Source of the DNA: an uncultured Lachnospiraceae bacterium
GTDB lineage: Bacteria; Bacillota; Clostridia; Lachnospirales; Lachnospiraceae
Direction: 5' to 3'
Assembly: GCA_947179245.1 (NCBI GenBank)
Contig: CAMXBD010000003.1
Location: 1-51,319, forward strand
Length of the DNA: 51,319 nucleotides
Shown here: piece by piece, positions 9,148 to 17,944 of the stretch
How positions within the stretch are numbered: position 1 is the first letter of the stretch
How the letters are laid out: each line of letters opens with the position of its first letter
Notes under the pieces: model-generated
What the model saw: the letters and a program-made list of their open reading frames with translations, nothing else
Database searches by the model: none
What the model was told of the DNA's origin: nothing
Program-made: the position numbers and the translations under genes

Positions 9148-10266
9148 TTAGTATTTCATAAATACATAATCACCGGCTGTTTTTGCATAAAATGAACTGC
9201 CGCCGCGATAAACTGTGCTGTCGCCGTATATTTTCCATTTCCCTTCTGCCAGCTTATACTCTACGCCTGTTTTTAACGAGTACATTCCCGTCTTAGATAT
9301 CACATTCCCGTCTGCTGCCGGGTCTCTTCCGGATACTGTAATACTGCAGGTCATCTCATTGCCTGCCTTATCCTTTATCCTGATCACACAGGAGGAAGAT
9401 GTCCCGTTTGCGCTCACCCGATAGCTTCCGTCCGCTTCAGGAGTTACAAGCTTTTCATTAATTCTGACACTCTCTAAATTGGCTTCCGACACCTGAAATG
9501 CTGTTCCTTCCGGATAAGTCTTTCCCTCCACCAATACGGTCACAGCCGGAGATATGGTATCTACCACGATTCCGCCGGATCTGGCATAAGTGGTCTGTCC
9601 GTCTGCTCCCACAGCTTTCACATATAAAATATAGCTTCCGTCCTTTGACAGAGAAATCCTCTCCGAAGAAGACTGTGCACTTTGCCATGACAGGGAATTC
9701 ATCTGTTCATTTCCCTTGGCTTCAGCAGTCGTATCTGAAACCTGCTCCAGATAGTACTCAAGTGTAACCGCCTGACCGTCCTGATTTGCCAGACATTCGA
9801 ACGCCTGATCATGATTATTAATATATTTATAATTTATCTTGCCGCCCAAATCATACTTCTGGCTCTGCCCCTGCCATTTGATATCAATCACCGGCGCGGC
9901 AATACCCGCCTGTGTCTTGGCATCCACCGATGCCGGCTCATTCTCTGCCCCGGACAAGAAATCAATGCCGTCAACTGCGGCATTATCCGCGTCCACCTCA
10001 CTGCCGGCATTCTCAATATCTGTATTTATTTCACCTCCGGCATTCCCAGCATCTGCATTCACTTCACTATCGATATTCACACCATCATCCGGAATCGCAT
10101 CATCCCCGCTGACCACAGTATTACCAGAAACAGAATCTGCTTCAATCTCTTGAACAACTACTGTATTTTCCTCCGCTGCCAGCATCGTGCCCATCGGCAT
10201 CATACATCCGGTCAGCGCTGCCATACCCAGTACAGATAATCTTCTCCATTTCCCGTACATAATCAC
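9148..10266 (-). CDS. Secreted Ig-like (bacterial cell-surface type) protein
   Basis: Signal peptide (LSVLGMAALTGCMMPMGTMLAAEE), acidic repeat region, Ig-like strands (DGSYILYVKAVGADGQTTYARSGGIVVDTISP). Confidence 0.7.
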   Translation of the reverse strand: MIMYGKWRRLSVLGMAALTGCMMPMGTMLAAEENTVVVQEIEADSVSGNTVVSGDDAIPDDGVNIDSEVNADAGNAGGEINTDIENAGSEVDADNAAVDGIDFLSGAENEPASVDAKTQAGIAAPVIDIKWQGQSQKYDLGGKINYKYINNHDQAFECLANQDGQAVTLEYYLEQVSDTTAEAKGNEQMNSLSWQSAQSSSERISLSKDGSYILYVKAVGADGQTTYARSGGIVVDTISPAVTVLVEGKTYPEGTAFQVSEANLESVRINEKLVTPEADGSYRVSANGTSSSCVIRIKDKAGNEMTCSITVSGRDPAADGNVISKTGMYSLKTGVEYKLAEGKWKIYGDSTVYRGGSSFYAKTAGDYVFMKY

Positions 10267-10501
10267 CGCCTCCAGTTCTCACACCTAAAACACAGATTTA
10301 TCCTAATTACACATACTACATATCATATATCGACCTTTCTAGCCTATATATTACACATAATCCAACATTTGGTCAATATCACTCCTATACAAAAGACCTC
10401 TGGTTTTTCCTGTATAAATATGCTACAATAATCCTAAACTTTGGAAAATTGTATTCCCATAGCTGTATTTATTTCATTTCCCGCGTGTCAAGGAGGAATT
10501 T

Positions 10502-10915
10502 ATGGATTTTCAACCGAATAACCCATATACGAACAGCGGCTATCCCCGTACCCTTTCCAGACCAAGCGGAGACGGATTGGCAACGGCTGCTATGATATTG
10601 GGAATCCTTTCCGTTGTCACGGCTATGTCGCTTACGGTTTATCTCTCTATGATGTTTGGCAGTATCGGCATTGTACTGGCGCTTTTATCCAAAGGGCGTG
10701 CGCCAAAACTAATCTCTAAAGCGAGAATAGGCATTACCTGCGCTGTAGTCGGCATACTGTTTACCGGTTCCTATATTATCACGACCACTAAGTGCGCTTA
10801 TGATAATCCTGAACTCTTAGAACAGGCGCTAGACAATTTTGAGGAACAATACGGTATTTCTTACGAAGAACTGATAAATACTATGTTGGATGGTGGGGAA
10901 CTTCCCACAAATTAA
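10502..10915 (+). CDS. DUF4190-like small membrane protein
   Basis: Two hydrophobic segments with GDGLATAAMILGILS...GSIGIVLALLSKG, preceded by RBS aaggagg. Confidence 0.7.
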   Translation: MDFQPNNPYTNSGYPRTLSRPSGDGLATAAMILGILSVVTAMSLTVYLSMMFGSIGIVLALLSKGRAPKLISKARIGITCAVVGILFTGSYIITTTKCAYDNPELLEQALDNFEEQYGISYEELINTMLDGGELPTN

Positions 10916-10931
10916 GAAAGGCTGGTGCGAT

Positions 10932-11471
10932 ATGATTGATGGAATCTCTAACCCATATGCTAATTTCACCCCTTACGGGAATGTGAACTCTTATGCTTCC
11001 GCTTATGATGCGGCAGGCAGTATTGCCGCAGGTGAAGATACATCTGCGGAACGTGTAGTGATCCGTAACCCCGGTGAATCCACAGAGAAACAGGCGGGTA
11101 AAGAATCCTCTCCTGCCGAGTGCAAGACATGTAAAGAACGTAAATATCAAGATGGTTCCGATGAGGACGTGTCCTTTAAAACTGCGGCACACATCGACCC
11201 CAGCGCTGCTGCCTCCCGCGTAAGAAGCCACGAACAGGAGCATGTCAGCAACGCCTATAAGAAAGCAGCACAGAATAACGGCAAGGTAGTTTCCTGCAAT
11301 GTCTCAATACACACTGCAATCTGCCCGGAATGCGGACGCACATATGTATCCGGCGGCACTACTGCTACGCAGATTAAATACTATAATGAGGAAAATCCTT
11401 ACCAGAAAGATATGAAATCCTCCGATGCCGCTAACAAATATCGGGGCATGAATGTTGATATGGCATGTTGA
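10932..11471 (+). CDS. Conserved hypothetical protein with HExxH motif (putative metalloprotease-like) and paired CxxC motifs
   Basis: Start ATGATTGATGGA at 10932; CKTCKERKYQDGSDEDVSFK, VRSHEQEHV, ICPECGRTYVSGGTT. Confidence 0.75.
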   Translation: MIDGISNPYANFTPYGNVNSYASAYDAAGSIAAGEDTSAERVVIRNPGESTEKQAGKESSPAECKTCKERKYQDGSDEDVSFKTAAHIDPSAAASRVRSHEQEHVSNAYKKAAQNNGKVVSCNVSIHTAICPECGRTYVSGGTTATQIKYYNEENPYQKDMKSSDAANKYRGMNVDMAC

Positions 11472-11504
11472 TCTGCGGCATGTATATAGACAGGAGTTTA
11501 CGCA

Positions 11505-12224
11505 ATGAATAATTATCGGTCTTCTGCGGAACTGAAAGCTTCCGCTAAAGAGCATATGTTTGGACACTATGGAACTGCCATCGGCGCATATCTGCTTGTG
11601 ACATTCGGCACAGGCATCTTTACGCTGATGGTGCTTTCTTTGACCGGAGATACCTCGACCTTCATCGGAACATGTATTTATATCGCAACATCATTTGCGC
11701 TGTCTCTTCTGGCTGGTCTGTTCACTTCCGGCGTTTCATATTTCTATCTGAAAATCGTATGTAACCAGCACGTTACCACCGGCGACGTTTTCTATGGATT
11801 TAAATTTTATCCCGACAAAGCGCTGCGCATACAGGCTTGGATCACGCTGATTACTTATATCGGAAGCATACCCGAATATATCATGATTTATCGTATGCCC
11901 GCCCATCCCGGAACCGAAGACATGATACCTTACCTGCTCTGCTCGTTACTATCGGGTCTCGTCACTTTAATCCTCAATCTGTTCTATGGACAGGCTTTCT
12001 TCCTGTTGCATGATTTCCCGCAATATTCTGCGGGAGAACTATTGGCTGCAAGCCGCAAAGTGATGCGCGGACAGAAACACAGATTATTCTATATCTACAT
12101 CAGTTTTATTCCGCTTCTGCTTCTCAGTATACTCTCATGCGGCATCGCCATGCTGTGGATCACTCCTTACATGAATGCCACACTGACAGAATTTTATTTT
12201 GATCTCGTCCAGAAGCGGCAATAG
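11505..12224 (+). CDS. DUF975 family integral membrane protein
   Basis: N-terminal RSSAELKASAKEHMFGHYGTAIGAYLLV and multiple TM segments typical of DUF975; RBS-like caggag upstream. Confidence 0.8.
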   Translation: MNNYRSSAELKASAKEHMFGHYGTAIGAYLLVTFGTGIFTLMVLSLTGDTSTFIGTCIYIATSFALSLLAGLFTSGVSYFYLKIVCNQHVTTGDVFYGFKFYPDKALRIQAWITLITYIGSIPEYIMIYRMPAHPGTEDMIPYLLCSLLSGLVTLILNLFYGQAFFLLHDFPQYSAGELLAASRKVMRGQKHRLFYIYISFIPLLLLSILSCGIAMLWITPYMNATLTEFYFDLVQKRQ

Positions 12225-14527
12225 ATATACGCCCAGCGCTTTTTCTTTTTCAGCAGCAAGAGCAACTCTTTCTGCTGTTTTTTTGCCACGTCTATCGCTT
12301 CTTGATCTGCTGTCCGGCTGCCATATATGATTTCCTCATAATTTTCCAGAAACCGTAGACTGCCTTTGTCCAGAGATGTATCTTCCACACGCTTTCTAAA
12401 TTCTTCCAGCGTCTCCTCTTCTCTCTTAATCCCCATCATCGCCAGAATCTGCATATTCTGACGGATTTCTGCCCTCAGCTTCTCCTCCCCGCCCATTTTC
12501 CGGTAACGGTAATCGGCAATCAGCCGGTTCAAAACACATATAACGGCACCCGTGCCGGCGACAAACAATACTGCTGCAGCAGCCATTCTTATGAACTGCC
12601 GTATGCTGTTTCCCACGGCATAATCTGCCGGCTCCGTGATTTTCCCGTTATAAATCAGCTGCTCTCCTGCTTCTTCAGGTTTCTCTCTGCTTGTCCTCCA
12701 TTCCTCCTCTTCCCCTGCCGGATACTCATATTCGCTCTGGAGCGCCCACGGCGTATACCGTACCTCCGAATAACCGGGCGTAGGCTCATAAGGAATCCAC
12801 CCGATTCCATCCAGATATACTTCCGGCCATGCATGCGCCATATCTGAATACACCACGGTTTCCCCATTTCCCGAAAGAGGGATACAGAAGCCTTGGACAT
12901 AGCGCGCCGGAATCCCTTCCGCCCGTGCAAGAAGTGTAAACGCAGTGGCAAAATGGCTGCAATATCCTGCCTTGCTCTCTAACAGAAAATAGTCAAGGAA
13001 TTTCCCGCCATCCATGATCGTACCCGGCAGTTCTCCCGGCGTCAGCGTATAATAATAAGTAGATAGTTCCGTCTCGATTGCTCTCAGTTTCTCCTCATCC
13101 GTCTCTGTATCCGCCGTAATTTCTTCCAGATACTCCCTTACCTCGTCGGAAATCTCTGCCTGCTCCGTATAGTGTTCGTATATCTCCTGTCTGTGGCGCA
13201 CCATGTCGTCCATACTGACACTCACACCCGTCCTTTGCTCTAAATCCTTAAGGAGCCTTGCCAATATTTCCTCATCCGGCGGCATGACTCCCGCTTCGCG
13301 TAAAAAGCGGTCAAACCCACTCTGTCCCACATTCAGCTGATAGAAGGACACCTCATATTCCGTTCCGTATCCTTTCGCCTTATCAAAGAAAAGGCTTCCG
13401 CCCTCCTCACGAAAATCCAGACTCGCACCATTGTACACGAAATTCAACGGCTTTAAAGGAGCAAACAAATATTCTGAACGGAAATATTGATAATTGATCT
13501 TAAACTCTGCATACTTCATATAATCTGTGAAGTACTTGTTATCATACCGTCGCACGGCATACATGGTCTCCACCGTATCCATGTAACGCTCTTTGGAAAT
13601 ATCGTCATTTAGTTGCTCCCACTGTCTGCCGTCAAAGGTATCATAGACTTTGCCGCTCAGATACACATTCGTCACCAGACCGCTCTCATCCCATATTCTC
13701 ATGATTTCACGGTCATTCTCAAGCATATCGCTGCCGATATCACCCCTGTCTGAAAAGCCTCTCAGGCTCAGATCATAATCTTCACCGCCGCCCCTTATGA
13801 TACGCTGTGATACTTTTGTAAAAGATTCTGCAAGATGCTGGTAAACATTCTTAACAAAATTCCAGTGATAGGGCTCATCAGGCACCGCGCAGAGCATCAT
13901 AAACACAAAGTAAACCGCAACAAAAGGCACAATCCACACCATATACGCCTGAATGCTCCTGCCACGTTCCTTTTTCCAACGTATCTGGGTCCACTCTACA
14001 TAGCTTAAGATAATATAGCAGATCATCAAGCCTACTCCCGGCTTGGAGATCTCTTTTTCTGCAAAAAGGGCATACAGCAGTCCAACGATGAGCGCTGCCG
14101 TACCTGCCATTTTGATCCGGAAGCTTTTCTCCATGATGCGCTCAAGCAGATAGCCTGCCAGCACAAGCACAACTGTCTGCATCATTTCATATCCCGCCGT
14201 CCACTCGTCCCGCCATCTCGGCAGACCAAACAGCCAGCGGAAATATGAGAGGAAAAACTCCATACATTCTCTAGCCCCTGCGGCTACTCCCACGCCAACT
14301 AAAACTGCGCATATAACAGCCATGCCAAGGAGCCTTCCCCGCAGTGAAACGCGATCCAGCGCCATCACTATGAGGAGCATTATCACAGACGTAATAATCG
14401 TTCTGAAGCCTGTCTCAGAAATTCCAAGCAGGGTTTTTCCGCAGGTCAGACCGATACAGACAATAAGCGCTGTATTTATCATACGCCAGATATTTTTATC
14501 ATCAAAATCAGGCACTGCCACCATCAC
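12194..14527 (-). CDS. Transglutaminase-like (TgpA-type) membrane protein
   Basis: Multiple N-terminal TMs plus GYCSHFATAFTLLARAEGIPARYVQGF and SDMAHAWPEVYLDGIGWIPYEPTPG transglutaminase core. Confidence 0.92.
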   Translation of the reverse strand: MMVAVPDFDDKNIWRMINTALIVCIGLTCGKTLLGISETGFRTIITSVIMLLIVMALDRVSLRGRLLGMAVICAVLVGVGVAAGARECMEFFLSYFRWLFGLPRWRDEWTAGYEMMQTVVLVLAGYLLERIMEKSFRIKMAGTAALIVGLLYALFAEKEISKPGVGLMICYIILSYVEWTQIRWKKERGRSIQAYMVWIVPFVAVYFVFMMLCAVPDEPYHWNFVKNVYQHLAESFTKVSQRIIRGGGEDYDLSLRGFSDRGDIGSDMLENDREIMRIWDESGLVTNVYLSGKVYDTFDGRQWEQLNDDISKERYMDTVETMYAVRRYDNKYFTDYMKYAEFKINYQYFRSEYLFAPLKPLNFVYNGASLDFREEGGSLFFDKAKGYGTEYEVSFYQLNVGQSGFDRFLREAGVMPPDEEILARLLKDLEQRTGVSVSMDDMVRHRQEIYEHYTEQAEISDEVREYLEEITADTETDEEKLRAIETELSTYYYTLTPGELPGTIMDGGKFLDYFLLESKAGYCSHFATAFTLLARAEGIPARYVQGFCIPLSGNGETVVYSDMAHAWPEVYLDGIGWIPYEPTPGYSEVRYTPWALQSEYEYPAGEEEEWRTSREKPEEAGEQLIYNGKITEPADYAVGNSIRQFIRMAAAAVLFVAGTGAVICVLNRLIADYRYRKMGGEEKLRAEIRQNMQILAMMGIKREEETLEEFRKRVEDTSLDKGSLRFLENYEEIIYGSRTADQEAIDVAKKQQKELLLLLKKKKRWAYIYCRFWTRSK

Positions 14528-15702
14528 AACGTTCCTTCCAGTTTGGCATCCATAGGTATCGCAATCACCTTGCTTCTCTCGGTACTCAGCCGGATATAGC
14601 TCTCTATGTCTTCATCCGTAACAACATAGAAAACAGTCATGACTCCCGCTTTGTCAAGTTCTTCCGTAATTTTCATGATCTCTTCATCGATCCTGTGCAG
14701 AACACAGAACACGATTCTGCTCTCAATAAAATCTCCTCTATCCATAAGGAGCGTCAGCATTTGCCGAAAATCTTCGTCTTGGTCAAAAATCACATCCGAC
14801 ACATTCTTATAGAAGCTGTCGAAGTCTCCGATTCCTCTCACCTGCTCTCTGACAATGCCCTTTTGCCCGTAATACGCTTCAAAAGGAATGTTCTTATCGG
14901 CAAGAAAAATTCCCAACGCCACCACTGCCTCTAAAATTTTATCTTCTACAGGAAGATATTCCCGCTGTCTGCTGCTGCATCGTCTTGTGTCCCACAGCAG
15001 GGAAATACCTTGTTTCTCTTCTCCTATCCTGTTTCTTACTTTAATCTTCTGCTCTCTGGCAGTTGCCTTCCAGTGAATCTGCTTGACCGCGTCTCCCGTC
15101 ACATAGTCTCTCACGACAGCATCCGGCTCCGAACGTTCCCGCATAGATTCCCTCTGCATCAGTGCAGTAAGGTCATCGATGCTGTTCAGTCTCGTCACAC
15201 GGGTCATCTTAGGCAGCACCTGTGCCTTGATCGCATGGGGAATCCGATAGCGTATCTTAAAAAGCTTAAAGAAATCCGTCATGACGATCTCCTTAACTCC
15301 TACTTCATACTCACCTCTGTATTTGCAGGTCAGCTTTGTCTCGAAAGTTTTCTTATCCTTCGGAAGCAGCTCGTATTCCGTGTCTCCCGGCAGCTCTTCC
15401 ACCGAAGAAAAAGACGAGAACATACCCACACTCACACCCGCAAACACACAGAAACTCTCATTCTGCAAGATAAATAAATATGGCATAGCCTGCCCGCATA
15501 CCATATTCTTGCTCTCTATCTGCTGGAGTATCCTGAGATTGAAATAGACCGCCGCCAGATAAACTAACGATATGACCGGAATAAGGGTTATTCCAAAAAA
15601 GATGCCATAGCTGACAGCGCCCCCATAAAGGCTGATCGCCGCCAGTGACAGCACCCACATATCTAATAAAATCCATCTGCGCATTTTCATAGTAGCTCCC
15701 AC
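14524..15702 (-). CDS. DUF58 domain protein
   Basis: DAVVRDYVTGDAVKQIHWKATAREQKIKVRN DUF58 signature; overlaps the downstream transglutaminase gene start. Confidence 0.9.
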   Translation of the reverse strand: MGATMKMRRWILLDMWVLSLAAISLYGGAVSYGIFFGITLIPVISLVYLAAVYFNLRILQQIESKNMVCGQAMPYLFILQNESFCVFAGVSVGMFSSFSSVEELPGDTEYELLPKDKKTFETKLTCKYRGEYEVGVKEIVMTDFFKLFKIRYRIPHAIKAQVLPKMTRVTRLNSIDDLTALMQRESMRERSEPDAVVRDYVTGDAVKQIHWKATAREQKIKVRNRIGEEKQGISLLWDTRRCSSRQREYLPVEDKILEAVVALGIFLADKNIPFEAYYGQKGIVREQVRGIGDFDSFYKNVSDVIFDQDEDFRQMLTLLMDRGDFIESRIVFCVLHRIDEEIMKITEELDKAGVMTVFYVVTDEDIESYIRLSTERSKVIAIPMDAKLEGTL

Positions 15703-16671
15703 CTAAACCGGAATTTTCGCCTGCACGATCAGACTTTTCAAAATTTTATCCTTATCTTCCCTGCGAATCTTCGCCTCAGAAGACAATGTCAACCTATGAC
15801 CAAGCACCTGAATCGCCACAGCCTTTACATCATCCGGTTTCACATAATCGCGCCCCTTAAGAAAAGCCCTCGCCTGTGAGGCACGCACCAGCGCCAGCAC
15901 CGCTCTGGGGCTTGCCCCGATCACAAATCGTTCCTCCTGTCTGGTAAGGCACACGATATCTTCTATATATCCAAGCACTGGCTCTTTCACGGTAACAGCA
16001 GACACATCCTTCTGCATAGCGATAATGTCTTGCGCCTGACAGACAGCTTCGACCTGATCCGGCATCTTGCCCTGAATAAACTGTGCTGCCATCCTGATCT
16101 CCTGCTCTCTGTCCGGATAGCCGATGGACAGCCGCATCATAAAACGATCCATCTGAGCTTCCGGCAGCGGATAGGTTCCTATAAACTCTATAGGATTCTG
16201 CGTTGCTATGACGAAAAAGGGCTTCGGCAGTTCGTGTATACATCCATCCACCGTAACCTGTCTCTCCGCCATTGCTTCCAACAGACTCGCTTGCGTCTTC
16301 GGCGAAGTCCTGTTGATTTCGTCCGCCAAAAGTATCTGATTCATCACCGCCCCCGGCTGATAGACAAACTCACTCGTATTCATATGATATACTGACACAC
16401 CTGTCACATCTCCCGGTAATGTATCCGGCGTAAACTGTATCCTGCCGAAACTGCATCCTGTACTCCTCGCAAGAATAAGCGCCAGTGTCGTCTTGCCAAC
16501 TCCGGGTACATCCTCCAAAAGCACATGTCCTCCTGCCAGCAGACAGATCAACAGATTCTCTGCCGCTTCCTCTTTCCCTACAAAAAACTGATTCACATTA
16601 TCCGCTAATTTTACTGCTGTTTCGTGGCTGTTCATGATCTCCTCATTTCTTTTATGAATTTGATCTGTCAA
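15703..16671 (-). CDS. MoxR-family AAA+ ATPase
   Basis: Walker A DVPGVGKTTLA, LLADEINRTSPKTQASLLEAMAERQVT, FFVIATQNPIEFIGTYPLPEAQMDRFMM. Confidence 0.95.
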   Translation of the reverse strand: MTDQIHKRNEEIMNSHETAVKLADNVNQFFVGKEEAAENLLICLLAGGHVLLEDVPGVGKTTLALILARSTGCSFGRIQFTPDTLPGDVTGVSVYHMNTSEFVYQPGAVMNQILLADEINRTSPKTQASLLEAMAERQVTVDGCIHELPKPFFVIATQNPIEFIGTYPLPEAQMDRFMMRLSIGYPDREQEIRMAAQFIQGKMPDQVEAVCQAQDIIAMQKDVSAVTVKEPVLGYIEDIVCLTRQEERFVIGASPRAVLALVRASQARAFLKGRDYVKPDDVKAVAIQVLGHRLTLSSEAKIRREDKDKILKSLIVQAKIPV

Positions 16672-16800
16672 AATGTACGTAAGATTTTTTCTGACAGAAA
16701 AACCCAGAGCGGAGCTTTTCCATACTCACTCAGGGTTTTCTTTGCGTTTTCTATATAGTCTAATCATTTTATCACGGTTCAACCGGCTTCGCGCTCACTG

Positions 16801-17905
16801 TTATGTGTTGATCCAACGCAGATAAGCATTGATGAAAGGATCGATAGCGCCGTCCAGAACAGCATTGACATTGCCTGATTCTTCCTCGGTTCTGTGATCC
16901 TTCACCATGGTATAGGGCTGCATAACGTACGAACGTATCTGATTACCCCAGCCAATCTCCTTCACATCCCCCCGGATACCGGACAGTTTCTCCGCATTTT
17001 CCTCCTGCTTAAGCAGATACAGCTTCGCCTTTAACATCTGCATTGCCTTGTCTTTGTTCTGGAATTGGGAACGCTCATTCTGGCAGGTCACCACAATTCC
17101 TGTCGGGAAGTGAGTGATTCTGATCGCCGATGAGGTCTTGTTGATGTGCTGACCCCCGGCGCCGCTGCTCCTGTAAGTGTCTATGCGGATATCTTCGTCT
17201 CTGACCTCCACATCCACGTCTTCCTCAATATCGGGCATAACATCCAGTGATACAAAAGACGTCTGCCGCTTGCCCTGCGCATTAAAAGGCGAGATACGCA
17301 CCAGTCTGTGGACACCCTTCTCCGATTTCAGATAGCCGTAAGCATTCTCACCATTAATCTGAAAAGTTACCGACTTAATACCGGCTTCATCTCCGTCCAG
17401 ATAATCAATGACATCCAGTGTATATCCCTTGCGCTCCGCCCAGCGTGTGTACATCCGGTAGAGCATACTGCACCAGTCACAACTCTCTGTACCGCCCGCA
17501 CCTGCGTTCAGTTTCAGAATGGCATTATTTCTGTCATATTCACCTGACAGGAGTGTGCTGATACGGATATTCTCAAATGTCTCCTTAAATTCCTTAAGCT
17601 CCTGTTCGATATCCGGTATGATTGCAGGATCGTTGTCCTCGTAGCCCATCTCGATCAGTGTCAAAATATCATCATACTGGCCACTCAGCGCATTCATTGT
17701 ATCTACAATATCTTTCAGACTCTTAGATTCTCTCATCTTCTGATTGGATTTCTCCGGGTCCTCCCAGAAGTCTGGAGCCTGCATTTCCATCTCTAATTCT
17801 TCAATCCGCTTCGACTTATTTTCTAAGTCAAAGTGAATCCCTCACTTCCGCTAAGGGACTTTCGTAGCTTAAAAGCTCGGATTTCATGTTATCCAGTTCT
17901 ACCAC
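16801..17905 (-). CDS. prfB: Peptide chain release factor 2, expressed through a +1 programmed frameshift
   Basis: ORF contains GGQ (SSGAGGQHINKTSSAIRITH). The upstream 0-frame from GTG at 17905 (VVELDNMKSELLSYESPLAEVRDSL-TGA) joins in +1 at CTTTGAC to DLENKSKRIEELEMEMQAPDFWED. Confidence 0.95.
17827..17833 (-). promoter_or_regulatory. prfB: prfB programmed +1 frameshift slip site CTT-TGA-C with upstream SD-like AGGGA
   Basis: Minus strand: gtg AGGGAT TCA CTT TGA C tta gaa aat. Confidence 0.93.
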
Positions 17906-17944
17906 TTAACGTCACCACCTTTTCTAAATATATGATATTCTTGT

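Noticed and set aside
9811-10239. 142-aa plus-strand ORF
   Set aside because: Antisense to the secreted Ig-like protein; the repetitive pattern is explained by the 33-bp repeats on the other strand.
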